A DNA stretch of 32,369 nucleotides, taken from Treponema sp. GTDB taxonomy: Bacteria > Spirochaetota > Spirochaetia > Treponematales > Breznakiellaceae. The notes under the pieces were generated by a model. That model was not told the origin of the DNA. It saw only the letters and a list, made by a program, of their open reading frames with translations, and did no database searches. Each line of letters begins with the position of its first letter. Positions within the stretch are counted from its first letter, which is position 1. Positions 19,677 to 28,704 of the stretch are shown piece after piece. The position numbers and the translations under genes were made by a program. The stretch spans positions 1 to 32,369 of the forward strand of contig JAITNP010000211.1 in the NCBI GenBank assembly GCA_031290455.1, read 5' to 3'.

Positions 19677-20468
19677 ATGCTCAAGCCATATCTACTTGAT
19701 GAGACCCGGTCCTATGCGGTGGTATTTAAGCCGCCGTGTATGCATTCGGTTCCATTGAAGCGGGAGAACCAGGATGGCGGAAGCCGGAAATCCTCTGAGG
19801 CGGAAACCCTGCTGGATTGGTTTGCCCGCCGTTTCCCGCCGGTGCTTCAGATTCGGGGGAGGAAGCTGGTGGAAGGGGGTATACTCCACCGCCTTGATTA
19901 TGATACGCAGGGACTGGTCCTGTTTGCGAAGACCCAGGCTAGCATGGACGACCTCGGCCTCCAGCAGGAGGCGGGGCTTTTTCTCAAGGAATACAGCGCC
20001 GTGGCGGTGTCGGAAACGCTTCCGCCGCTTCCGGGGTTCCCTCCGGATCCGCCCCTTGGCGTTGTCCCTCTGGTCATTACCAGCGCCTTTCGCGCCTATG
20101 GGCCGGGAAGGAAGGCGGTGCGTCCGGTGCTTGTCAATGCCCCGATTCGGGGCGCTTCAAAGGATATCGCCCTGGATCAAGGGAACCCCTATCAAACTGA
20201 AATTACGGCCATGACCCCTCAAGGGGCGTTTACCCGTTTTTCCTTGCGGATTACGCGAGGGTTCCGCCACCAAATCCGCTGTCACCTGGCGTGGATAGGA
20301 CATCCCATCCTGAATGATACCCGCTACGGAGGCACAGTTTCGGGGGTCCCCCCTCCCGCAGCTTCCCCTGATAATCCGGTCCCCGGTTTTCTTGCCCTCA
20401 TAGCCCAGAGTATTTCCTTTGATGACCCTGATTCAAGGGAAAGACGGGGCTATACTATTGAGCCATGA
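19677..20468 (+). CDS. RluA-family pseudouridine synthase
   Basis: 'YAVVFKPPCMHSVP', catalytic 'GGILHRLDYDTQGLVLFAKT', 'GFRHQIRCHLAWIGHPILNDTRYGG'. Confidence 0.9.
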   Translation: MLKPYLLDETRSYAVVFKPPCMHSVPLKRENQDGGSRKSSEAETLLDWFARRFPPVLQIRGRKLVEGGILHRLDYDTQGLVLFAKTQASMDDLGLQQEAGLFLKEYSAVAVSETLPPLPGFPPDPPLGVVPLVITSAFRAYGPGRKAVRPVLVNAPIRGASKDIALDQGNPYQTEITAMTPQGAFTRFSLRITRGFRHQIRCHLAWIGHPILNDTRYGGTVSGVPPPAASPDNPVPGFLALIAQSISFDDPDSRERRGYTIEP

Positions 20469-21838
20469 TAAGCCCTGATTTCTGCGGCAAGGTAGAACGA
20501 TCCGGTTCCTAAAATGGGAAGCCCCTGTTTCCGGCCCAAGGCAATGGCCTCCTCAATGGCCTTATCCGTCTCCTTGATAAAGCACAGCGACGGCCCTCCT
20601 TTGGCTTTTCCCGCCTGGTGCGCCGCGATTGTTTGAAACGTCTCGTATACCTTTTCAGGGAAACTGACTTTATAGGTTCCCGGGGTGGTAATAATAATAT
20701 GGGCAAAAACCGGAATCAGTATCTGGGCCATGGTTTCCGCGGCCTTGCCGGCGACGCATCCGAAGATGAGGATACCCCCTTTTCCGTACAGTCCGGTGAA
20801 GGTTTCTATAGAGGCTGCTACGCTCCGGGGCGTATGGGCGCCGTCTATGACGATGATGGGATCCTCCCCAATCCGCTCAAACCGGGCAGGCAGGGTAAAG
20901 TCCTTAAGCCCGGTATGGATGGATTGTTCATGCAACCCGGGAAAGGCGATCTTGGCGGCGATAACCGCCATGCTGGCGTTCTTCGCCTGGATCTCCCCGG
21001 GTATGTGTATTGCGAGTTCCAGGGGGGAGGGAAGGGAAAGGGGTGGTTTACTATGCAGGGTAAAGGTGGTTCCCTCCCTTGAAAGCCGCAGGTTTTGAAT
21101 ATCCGCGACATCGGGAAAATAATACAGGGGCGCCTGTTTTGCCACAACGGCTTTTTGAAAGACCCCTAAAGCTTCAGGGCTTTGTTCCCCCAGGATGAGG
21201 GGCCTGCGGTTTTTTATGATCCCCGCCTTTTCTCTGGCTATTGCTTCAATAGTACTCCCTAAGACATCGGTATGTTCCAGTTCAATGACGGTGATCACCG
21301 ATACCAGGGGATCCACCATGTTGGTCGCGTCAAGCCGTCCCCCCATGCCGGTCTCCACCACCATCACATCACACCGGGCCGTCCGGGCGCAGAGAAAAAA
21401 GTAGAGGGTTAACAATTCAAAGAAGGTCGGTTCCTGGTTGTCCCCTGCAGGGGCATCCGCCCGTTGTTTAGCCTCACGATAGGCTTCCACAATGGAAACC
21501 AGCTCACTGCCAGACCCACAGTATATGGATTCATCAAAAAAATTATTCCCCTGGGTTATCCGTTCCCGCTCTTCAGTTACATGGGGAGAAGTATACCGGG
21601 CGGTTTTTAAGCCTTCGGCCTCAAGGATGGCGGTAATCATTCCGGTAACCGATCCCTTCCCCTTGGAACCGGCAATATGGATGACTGGGGCGCATGTTTC
21701 AGGATGCCCCGCCACGCGTACCAGGATTTCCATTTGGTCCAAATTGAAGGTTTTAGAGATTTGTCCCTGTTCAAGGTTTTCAAACTGGGAAAGCCAAGTA
21801 AACACATCGGCAGCAGAGGAAAAGATATGATTATTCAT
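20450..21838 (-). CDS. folC: Folylpolyglutamate synthase / dihydrofolate synthase
   Basis: 'HIAGSKGKGSVTGMITAILEAEGLKTARYTSPHVTEERERI', 'VETGMGGRLDATNMVDPLVSVITVIELEHTDVLG', 'VIDGAHTPRSV'. Confidence 0.93.
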   Translation of the reverse strand: MNNHIFSSAADVFTWLSQFENLEQGQISKTFNLDQMEILVRVAGHPETCAPVIHIAGSKGKGSVTGMITAILEAEGLKTARYTSPHVTEERERITQGNNFFDESIYCGSGSELVSIVEAYREAKQRADAPAGDNQEPTFFELLTLYFFLCARTARCDVMVVETGMGGRLDATNMVDPLVSVITVIELEHTDVLGSTIEAIAREKAGIIKNRRPLILGEQSPEALGVFQKAVVAKQAPLYYFPDVADIQNLRLSREGTTFTLHSKPPLSLPSPLELAIHIPGEIQAKNASMAVIAAKIAFPGLHEQSIHTGLKDFTLPARFERIGEDPIIVIDGAHTPRSVAASIETFTGLYGKGGILIFGCVAGKAAETMAQILIPVFAHIIITTPGTYKVSFPEKVYETFQTIAAHQAGKAKGGPSLCFIKETDKAIEEAIALGRKQGLPILGTGSFYLAAEIRAYHGSIV

Positions 21839-21964
21839 AAGTATGAACTATATACCATTGCGTTCTGTTTGTAAATTGATCGCTTTCAAAGCAGCGGGGG
21901 AAGAAATGTACCGCCACCCTGTCCAACGCTTCCACTGACCGGTAACGTGATATATAATAAGGTC

Positions 21965-22930
21965 ATGAAAAGATTAAGCCTACCATTTTTTTGTATCCTC
22001 TCGCTGGTCATTGTGGAAATACTATCGGCCCAGTCTGCGGGGATCACTAATTTGACTATATACGGCCTTAAGGGGCCTTCCGGAGTCGGCATGATTCGGC
22101 TCTTTGAAAATCCCCCTGTGGTGCCAGGTATAAAAAACGTTACGGTGGAAGCGCTGGCCCAGGCGGATTTAATGGCGGCCAAGTTTATTGCCGGGGAAGC
22201 TAAGATCGGTATCCTTCCCGCCAATGTGGCGGCGAAGATCGCCTCTTCAGGGAAACACATCCAGGTGGCGGCGGTAACCGGGACGGGGATGTTGAGCCTC
22301 CTCTCAGCGGATGAAAAGGTACGGCGCATCGAAGACCTGAAAGGTAAGACCGTGGAGGTTGCGGGCCAGGGGGCAACGCCGGATTATGTGTTTCGGCGTA
22401 TCCTCATTGCTAAGGGACTTAACCCCGATAAGGACCTGAGCCTGAGGTATGCCCTTGCCTATCCGGAAATTGCCCAGTCCCTTATCGCCGGCAGGGTTTC
22501 CATTGCCCTCCTGCCTGAGCCTTTTGCCACCATGGCCCGGTCCGGGAAGCCCAGCCTCAGACAAATAGGCGATATCCAGGCCGAATGGATGCATGCTGGA
22601 GGCAGCGGGAACTACCCCATGACGGTGCTCGTGGTGGACGCGGATTTCGCAAAGGCCCAGCCCGAGACGATCCGGGCCATACTGAACGCGCTGCAGGCTT
22701 CGATTGAATGGGTAAGCGCCAATCCGGTCGAAGCGGGCGCCCTGGTGGAAAAACACAATCTGGGACTGCGAGCGCCGGTGGTCAGCGCCGCCATACCCCG
22801 GAGTAACTATATCTTTATCACCGCGGGGGAAGCACGGCCCTCCCTGGAGGCCCTGTTCAAAGTCTTTCTGGAATTTGCTCCCGCCTCAATCGGGGGAGCC
22901 TTGCCGCCAGATAGCTTTTATCTCAAATGA
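21965..22930 (+). CDS. ABC transporter substrate-binding protein, SsuA/NMT1-like
   Basis: Signal peptide 'MKRLSLPFFCILSLVIVEILSAQS'; 'AKIGILPANVAAKIA', 'EDLKGKTVEVAGQGATPDYVFRRIL'. ATGA overlap with permease. Confidence 0.85.
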   Translation: MKRLSLPFFCILSLVIVEILSAQSAGITNLTIYGLKGPSGVGMIRLFENPPVVPGIKNVTVEALAQADLMAAKFIAGEAKIGILPANVAAKIASSGKHIQVAAVTGTGMLSLLSADEKVRRIEDLKGKTVEVAGQGATPDYVFRRILIAKGLNPDKDLSLRYALAYPEIAQSLIAGRVSIALLPEPFATMARSGKPSLRQIGDIQAEWMHAGGSGNYPMTVLVVDADFAKAQPETIRAILNALQASIEWVSANPVEAGALVEKHNLGLRAPVVSAAIPRSNYIFITAGEARPSLEALFKVFLEFAPASIGGALPPDSFYLK

Positions 22931-23715
22931 GCCGCGGGCCGCCTGTAAGTCCTCCCCGATGCAGCCCTGGGGGATCACGCCCGCAGGTATGGTCTTGGGT
23001 GGGCATTATCACCCTGCTGGTCCTGTGGGAACTAGGCTCCCGGGTTTTCGGGAGTAACCTCATATTTCCCGGTCCCCTGCCGGTCCTGCAACGGTTCATC
23101 AGCCTGGTACCAACGGAACGCTTTTTTCGTGCCTTGCTGTACACCTTTGGGCGGGTGCTCCTGGGGATGGTCGTTTCCGTGCCGTTAAGTGTCCTCGTGG
23201 GTATTGCTGCAGGGGTGGATAAGCGGGGAGGCGCTTTTTTCAGGCCCCTCTATGCGGTTATTGCCGCCACCCCGGTGATGTCGGTGATTCTTATCGTCTT
23301 TCTCATGCTTGGTCAGGAACGGACCCCGGTGTTCACCGCCTTCCTCATGGTTTTTCCGGTGATGACCGTCAATACCATTGAGGGGGTGCGGTCGGTGGAT
23401 ACCCGGATCCAGGAACTGTTCAGGATATACCCCGTATCCCCGGGGGAAAAACTCCGGTATGTGTATATCCCCGCGGTTATGCCTTTCATCCTAGGGGGCC
23501 TGCGGAGTTCCCTTTCCCTCTGCTGGAAGGTGGTGGTGGCGGCGGAAGTCCTGGTCCAACCGGTTCGCGCCTTAGGTACGGGTATGCAGATGGCCAAGGC
23601 CCAGTTTGAAACCCCTGAACTCTTCGCCTGGACCGTGGCCACCATAGCTGCCGCAGCCCTATCCCAAGGGCTGCTCACCCTGATCCTTTCGCGTTATAAA
23701 AAGAGGCGGCCATGA
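22927..23715 (+). CDS. ABC transporter permease, SsuC/TauC-like
   Basis: Polytopic protein with 'YAVIAATPVMSVILIVFLMLG', 'ELFRIYPVSPGEKLRYVYIPAVMPFILGGLRSSLSLCWKVVVAAEVL'. Confidence 0.9.
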   Translation: MSRGPPVSPPRCSPGGSRPQVWSWVGIITLLVLWELGSRVFGSNLIFPGPLPVLQRFISLVPTERFFRALLYTFGRVLLGMVVSVPLSVLVGIAAGVDKRGGAFFRPLYAVIAATPVMSVILIVFLMLGQERTPVFTAFLMVFPVMTVNTIEGVRSVDTRIQELFRIYPVSPGEKLRYVYIPAVMPFILGGLRSSLSLCWKVVVAAEVLVQPVRALGTGMQMAKAQFETPELFAWTVATIAAAALSQGLLTLILSRYKKRRP

Positions 23716-24443
23716 AGATCGGGATAACCAACCTCTGTTTTGGTTTTAATGAGCAGCGGTTTGGTGAAAAACTGATTTTTGACCGCTTTTCTCTTGAGGT
23801 GGGAGATGAAAACCCGGTGAGCATCCTGGGACCTTCGGGCTGCGGAAAAACTACGCTGTTACGGCTCATGGCGGGCCTCTTAAAACCCCGGTCCGGGGAG
23901 ATCAAGGGTCCTGGAAATAGTTCCTTTGTGTTCCAGGAACCCCGGCTCCTTCCCTGGCTTACGGTTTTGGAAAATGTGATACTTCCCATAAAAAAAACAA
24001 TGGGCCGGGAAGGGGCTGAAAAGCGAGGCCAGTATATTTTGGAATTGGTCTCCCTTGACCACAAGGCCGCTGCCTATCCGGGGGAGCTTTCAGGGGGGCA
24101 GCAGCAGCGAGCCTCTATCGCCCGGGCCTTTGCGTATCCCGCTCCGGTCCTGTTCATGGATGAACCGTTCCAGTCCCTGGACATCCCCTTACGGATAGAA
24201 CTCATGGCAATGACGCTGTCCCTGCTCACGGAGGAACAGCGTCTCTGTATCGTGGTTACCCACGATCCCCGGGAAGCAATTTATCTTGGCCGGCGGATCA
24301 TCGTTTTAGGTAACGCCTCCCAGGGCATCATCTTTGATGAACCGGTGGATATGGCGCCGGAGGAACGGGCATACACATCCCCTGGGCATAGCCATTTGGA
24401 AGCGCGGCTGCTTAAAGCCCTGGAAAGTAGAAATAATGCCTGA
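23712..24443 (+). CDS. ABC transporter ATP-binding protein, SsuB/TauB-like
   Basis: 'GPSGCGKTTLLRLMAGLLKPRSG', 'SGGQQQRASIARAF', 'VLFMDEPFQSLD', 'VVTHDPREAI'. Confidence 0.92.
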   Translation: MKIGITNLCFGFNEQRFGEKLIFDRFSLEVGDENPVSILGPSGCGKTTLLRLMAGLLKPRSGEIKGPGNSSFVFQEPRLLPWLTVLENVILPIKKTMGREGAEKRGQYILELVSLDHKAAAYPGELSGGQQQRASIARAFAYPAPVLFMDEPFQSLDIPLRIELMAMTLSLLTEEQRLCIVVTHDPREAIYLGRRIIVLGNASQGIIFDEPVDMAPEERAYTSPGHSHLEARLLKALESRNNA

Positions 24444-24556
24444 AAATCCCGGTGGTCTTGCTTTCTGAAGAAGCATGGTGTTCTTTAATGAAGGAATCAA
24501 TTATCGCAGGTATGCAGGAAAAAATTGAAAATTGCTCTACAACCATAAATTGGTAA
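24437..24556 (+). pseudogene. Truncated Phd/YefM-family antitoxin C-terminus
   Basis: Frame reads ...KIPVVLLSEEAWCSLMKESIIAGMQEKIENCSTTINW*; resembles YefM C-termini ('VVLSEEEW...ESIIEGM'). Entire N-terminus missing. Confidence 0.6.
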
Positions 24557-24557
24557 A

Positions 24558-24623
24558 ATGTATCAGATAATTTATTCATCACAAGCCCAAAAAGATGCTA
24601 AAAACGCCAATAAATCCGGTCTA
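24558..24623 (+). pseudogene. 5' fragment of a Txe/YoeB-family toxin gene
   Basis: MYQIIYSSQAQKDAKNANKSGL starts 1 nt after the antitoxin stop and matches 'YSKQAQKDAKKLxxSGL' Txe/YoeB N-termini; after codon 22 the frame runs into unrelated sequence. Confidence 0.65.
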
Positions 24624-24635
24624 ATGCACCGTTTT

Positions 24636-24833
24636 TCATATCAGGGTCAGTTTACCGATATGCCGGACTGGGGTTTCCTGCGGATTCTCTTCCTGCTCAA
24701 GCTTGTATAAGTCCCTCAGCATTTCTTCAAGCTCACTGATAGTCTTCCCCCTGGGTCCAATGATCGGGGTAATCATTCAAGTATCCCAAGTACCAGCCAT
24801 CTTTTCCTGCCAATAGGTATAATCCAGTTCCAT
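24636..24833 (-). pseudogene. HicB-like antitoxin gene with two compensating single-base indels
   Basis: MELDYTYWQE / KDGWYLGYLNDYPDHWTQG / GKTISELEEMLRDLYKLEQEENPQETPVRHIGKLTLI* is recovered only by shifting frame twice (1 base short in an A run, 1 extra in a G run); good AGGAG SD. Confidence 0.65.
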
Positions 24834-24985
24834 ATTCTCCTTTTTGGGTATAGCGCAAGCAGATTATACCCCTGACAGTCGTTGCCGGAACTGGTAGAAT
24901 GAACAGTGCAAAAAACGGCAGCAGCCCGGTTAAGGGTCGCCGCTTGGTTTGGATGAATATCCGATGAACGTTGCTTTAGTCTTGC

Positions 24986-25291
24986 TCAGTCCCCTTCTTT
25001 AATCCCAGCCATCATCTTGATTGTCAGAAGATATTTCATCAAATTCACCGGGAGTTCGGCTTCTCTGATAATCAGCATACACATTATTGTATCAATACAG
25101 CCCATCCTCTGGCAGTATTTGCCAGATTCGCACCGGATGTTGAGCCATAGATGGTGCCACTGGTGGTCCTGCCGGAAGCACATACTATGTTCTACGTTCA
25201 GTTGGCCCAGAGCAGGGACAGATAAGCCCCAGCCCTGAACCATGAACCGGGAGGGCCGCCAGACCACTTTGGCGAAGAAGGGGATCATCAA
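24986..25291 (-). other. ORF of unknown identity, possibly part of a decayed gene
   Basis: 101-aa ORF (His/Trp/Cys/Met-rich), overlapping a second minus-strand ORF (25185-25412) in another frame; no family recognised. Confidence 0.2.
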
Positions 25292-25358
25292 GGAGGTACA
25301 TCAACCACTTGTTATCTGAATAGAGTTCAAAAGAATCGGCGGTGAACATCGCTTCCGT

Positions 25359-25485
25359 TAGCAGCCTGTCGGACTTCCCCTGAATTTGGCGATTTTTATA
25401 TACTAATAGCATATATTTTGACTAAATTTTCAGACAAAATATATGACATTAGATGATATTTTGCTCAAAGTCCGACAGACTGCTA
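25359..25485. repeat. Nested inverted-repeat element
   Basis: Outer 18-bp arms TAGCAGCCTGTCGGACTT (25359-25376) / AAGTCCGACAGACTGCTA (25468-25485), 17/18 complementary; inner 18-bp arms CTAATAGCATATATTTTG (25403-25420) / CAAAATATATGACATTAG (25435-25452), 16/18. Confidence 0.75.
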
Positions 25486-25533
25486 GGATTTTTCGCGTCC
25501 CCTTCCCCATCAGGGTTTCTTTGAAAGCGGTTC

Positions 25534-26916
25534 TTAATTTTGAAAGCCCTGCCGGATTTTAATATACAGCCGGTCCAGGGCCAGAGCGGGAGCCTGGTTA
25601 TAGGTACCTACGGAAACGAGGGCTTCCTTAACATGAGTGCCCCATAGGGTGGTATAGGGGATTCCTCCCGGACCGACATTCCCTTGGCGGAGGCTTTCGG
25701 AAACCAGGGTCAGGAGGCTGTTCAAAAACTGGGAAAATAAGGCCCGAACCTCAAAATTTTCCGCCCCCGCCAGCACTTTCGCGACAGTCCCCTGGGCATT
25801 CCTGAGAGGTCTCCCAAGGCCCGCGGCTTCTGCAATGGGGGCGGTATAGGCGCCTAAGCTGACAAGCCCCTCTGGTAAGGGGGAATCCCCCTTGTTCCGT
25901 AGATCGACCACCGTGGCGGAAGCCACCGAAGCGATGAAAAAGGCCGCCAAGGGCATGAGGATTTCCCCAGAAACCGGGAGAAATGCATCAAGGTAGGCGC
26001 TGATCCGCCCTGTAGATCCAGGAGGACGCCTTTGGGAGTCCCGGGGGCTTCCCGGAGCATCTTCAGCGGCCAGGGTTTCCGCGAACCGGGCATCCCGGAA
26101 TACCCGGCGTATCACCTCGGCTTCGATTGTCCTGGTCCGCTGGGTAAACCGGTAGGGCCTGAGCCGGGATAGAATGGTGGGGAGCAGGCTCTTTTCCCGG
26201 GAAGTGGTCAACAGGATGGTGAGCGATTCCGGGGGTTCCTCCAGGATTTTCAAGAGTGAATTCCGCGCCCCCTCCTGCATGTGGTCGGCATTTTCAATGA
26301 GGAGGAGTTTTCCCCTGCCCGTGGGAGCCAGATGGCTCCAATAAGCGGCCCGCCGGATGTGGGCAATCGGAATAAGGTCTCCAATACCTTCGGATTCAAG
26401 TTTTAAGGCGGTTTTGAGGATCCCATCGCAGCATTTTTTGATCTTTTCCTGTGGCGCCTCGCCAATTTCCTCCCAGGCCCCCAGGGTATCCAGGTCTTCC
26501 TCCAAGGATACCATATAGGCGCTTAGTTTTCCTATCTTGGGATCATCCTCCCAGAGAACCGGAGAAAAACGGGTCAGGAGTTTTCGTACCGACCGTATGA
26601 ACAGCAGCCTTGTCGCTGCTTCCGGCCCGTTTAAAAAGACGGCGGTAGCGGCGGCGATCTCTCCGGAAAAAGCACGGGGACCCAGGATCAGGAGGTCCGG
26701 GTGGGAAAGGAGCCGGTGCAGATCACAGGCATGACAGGTACAGTCTTCGGGAGCGGCGGGATTTTCGCAGGAGCGGATCCGTCCCAGTTCCAGGGCCGTC
26801 GTTCCCTTGCCTGAAGCGGAAGGACCGGCAAACAACATGGAAGGCGCTACGATGCCTTCGGTTATATCATTGGATAATTGGGTTACCGCGGGCTGCCCCA
26901 GAATATGGTCAAACAT
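25534..26916 (-). CDS. holB: DNA polymerase III delta' subunit (HolB/DnaX-like clamp-loader ATPase)
   Basis: 'MFDHILGQPAVTQL', 'LFAGPSASGKGTTALELGRIRSC', 'KLLLIENADHMQEGARNSLLKILEEPPESLTILLTTSREKSLLPTILSRLRPYRF'. Confidence 0.88.
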   Translation of the reverse strand: MFDHILGQPAVTQLSNDITEGIVAPSMLFAGPSASGKGTTALELGRIRSCENPAAPEDCTCHACDLHRLLSHPDLLILGPRAFSGEIAAATAVFLNGPEAATRLLFIRSVRKLLTRFSPVLWEDDPKIGKLSAYMVSLEEDLDTLGAWEEIGEAPQEKIKKCCDGILKTALKLESEGIGDLIPIAHIRRAAYWSHLAPTGRGKLLLIENADHMQEGARNSLLKILEEPPESLTILLTTSREKSLLPTILSRLRPYRFTQRTRTIEAEVIRRVFRDARFAETLAAEDAPGSPRDSQRRPPGSTGRISAYLDAFLPVSGEILMPLAAFFIASVASATVVDLRNKGDSPLPEGLVSLGAYTAPIAEAAGLGRPLRNAQGTVAKVLAGAENFEVRALFSQFLNSLLTLVSESLRQGNVGPGGIPYTTLWGTHVKEALVSVGTYNQAPALALDRLYIKIRQGFQN

Positions 26917-26922
26917 GGCGGT

Positions 26923-27444
26923 CTATTCCTGCACTTCTTTTAATAACAGGGCGGCAACATTATCAACCGCTTCGCTGTGTATAAAGGGTAGAAGTTTTTC
27001 CGCAAAAATACTCCCCTCAAGAACCGGCCTTTCCTTAAAGAAAATGGGCTGAACAAGGTTCAGCACAGAAATCACCAAGGCCACCAGGACGATTCCTTCA
27101 ACCAGCCCAAAGAGAACCCCTAAAACACGATCCACCGCGCTCAATTTAACCAGTTGGATGATATCCTTGAGGATGTATTCCAGCACTTTAATCACCAAAA
27201 ACACGATAAAAAAGAGGATAATGAAGGCAAGGATTTCCGGGATGAATTGTACCTGCTCAAGAGAAGGGATTTTTTCCCGTACAAAGACCCCACCGTTTTT
27301 ATAGAAAAAGATCGCCCCCAGGAAGCCGAATACGACCGCCGCCATGGACAGCACTTCTTCGATAAATCCCCGGAGGGCACAACGGATGACAAAAATGAGG
27401 ATAAGAACGATGAAGATAATATCAATTGGGGCTAGACTGTTCAT
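26923..27444 (-). CDS. CvpA family membrane protein
   Basis: 'MNSLAPIDIIFIVLILIFVIRCALRGFIEEVLSMAAVVFGFLGAIFFYKNG', 'VDRVLGVLFGLVEGIVLVALVISVL'. Confidence 0.88.
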   Translation of the reverse strand: MNSLAPIDIIFIVLILIFVIRCALRGFIEEVLSMAAVVFGFLGAIFFYKNGGVFVREKIPSLEQVQFIPEILAFIILFFIVFLVIKVLEYILKDIIQLVKLSAVDRVLGVLFGLVEGIVLVALVISVLNLVQPIFFKERPVLEGSIFAEKLLPFIHSEAVDNVAALLLKEVQE

Positions 27445-27457
27445 AATACACGCTCCT

Positions 27458-28561
27458 TTATGGGTTGGTCTGGTGATTTTCAACGGTTTTTTGTAATACC
27501 TTTTCCAGGATAGTTTCGGTGATGATCTGTGCTCCGTCCCTGTCGCCGATTCGACCGGCAGCAGCGGCCATGGCCTTCCGTTTTTCCGCGTCCCTGGCGA
27601 TTGATGTAATGGTTTGTATCAGGACCTCCGGGGTCCCTGCCCCAAGTACCACTGCGGCGCCGGCCTTTTCAAAGAACCGGGCATTTTCCACCTGATCTCC
27701 CCGGGTTCCGGAACCCTGTAAGGGGATAAGCACCATGGGCCGCCCAACCGTGGCGCACTCCCAGATGGTTCCGGCTCCGCTTCTGCCCAGGACCAGTTCG
27801 GCGGCGGCAATAACATGGGGCATTTCCCCCCGTATATAAGGATAGGGCCGGTACCGTTCAGTGGCATCTCCCTCCTGAGCCGGACCGGTCTGGTGCACCA
27901 CCACGTACTGTCTCGTAAGTTCCGGAAGGCTTTCCCGGACCAGCTCGTTGATTTCCCGTGCCCCCTGGCTCCCCCCCAGGACCAGCAGGATCCGCTCCCC
28001 CGCTCCAACCTGGAGGAAGGCCCTTCCCCGGGCCGGATCCGCGCATCGAAATTCAGGACGCACGGGGTTGCCGGATAGGACGATACGATCTTGACAGGAC
28101 CGGGGGAAAAAAGCCGCCGTATCCTTATAGGTGGTGAATATCCTGTGGGCGAACCGGATATTCAGCTTTGTGGCAAGCCCCGGACTAAAATCCGATTCAT
28201 GGGTACATACAGGCACCCTCAGGGACGCGGCAGCAGCCACGGGGGGCACGCTCACGAAGCCGCCCTTGGAAAAAAGCATCGCCGGTTTTTCCCGTTTCAG
28301 GATGTTCCTGGCAACACAGAAACCCGCTCCTACCTTAAAAACATCCGTAACATTCTGTAACGAAACATAACGCCGCAGCTTGCCCGAGGGAATGCCGAAA
28401 AACTCGAATCCCGCATGCAAAACAATGGATTCATCCATGCCGGTATTGGAACCTATCCAAAAAACACGGTAATCCCCCTGTTTTTGTAAGTACGAAGCAA
28501 CCGCGAGACCGGGGTATATGTGTCCCCCGGTCCCCCCCCCTGCAAAAGCAATATGGACCAT
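27458..28561 (-). CDS. murG: UDP-GlcNAc:undecaprenyl-pyrophosphoryl-MurNAc-pentapeptide GlcNAc transferase
   Basis: 'MVHIAFAGGGTGGHIYPGLAVASYL', 'LVLGGSQGAREIN', 'ELVLGRSGAGTIWECATVGRPMVLIPLQGSGTRGDQVENARFF'. Confidence 0.95.
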   Translation of the reverse strand: MVHIAFAGGGTGGHIYPGLAVASYLQKQGDYRVFWIGSNTGMDESIVLHAGFEFFGIPSGKLRRYVSLQNVTDVFKVGAGFCVARNILKREKPAMLFSKGGFVSVPPVAAAASLRVPVCTHESDFSPGLATKLNIRFAHRIFTTYKDTAAFFPRSCQDRIVLSGNPVRPEFRCADPARGRAFLQVGAGERILLVLGGSQGAREINELVRESLPELTRQYVVVHQTGPAQEGDATERYRPYPYIRGEMPHVIAAAELVLGRSGAGTIWECATVGRPMVLIPLQGSGTRGDQVENARFFEKAGAAVVLGAGTPEVLIQTITSIARDAEKRKAMAAAAGRIGDRDGAQIITETILEKVLQKTVENHQTNP

Positions 28562-28704
28562 ACTTAAAACTAAAGTATCCGCGGATTTTCCGCAATATAG
28601 GGGAACTTCAATGCGGAATAGGCTTAAAGCGAGACGAATTTCAATGGAGGCTCTTGCAAAACCCCTCATAAACCCATAAATTATGACTTGGAGGCTTAAG
28701 TATC

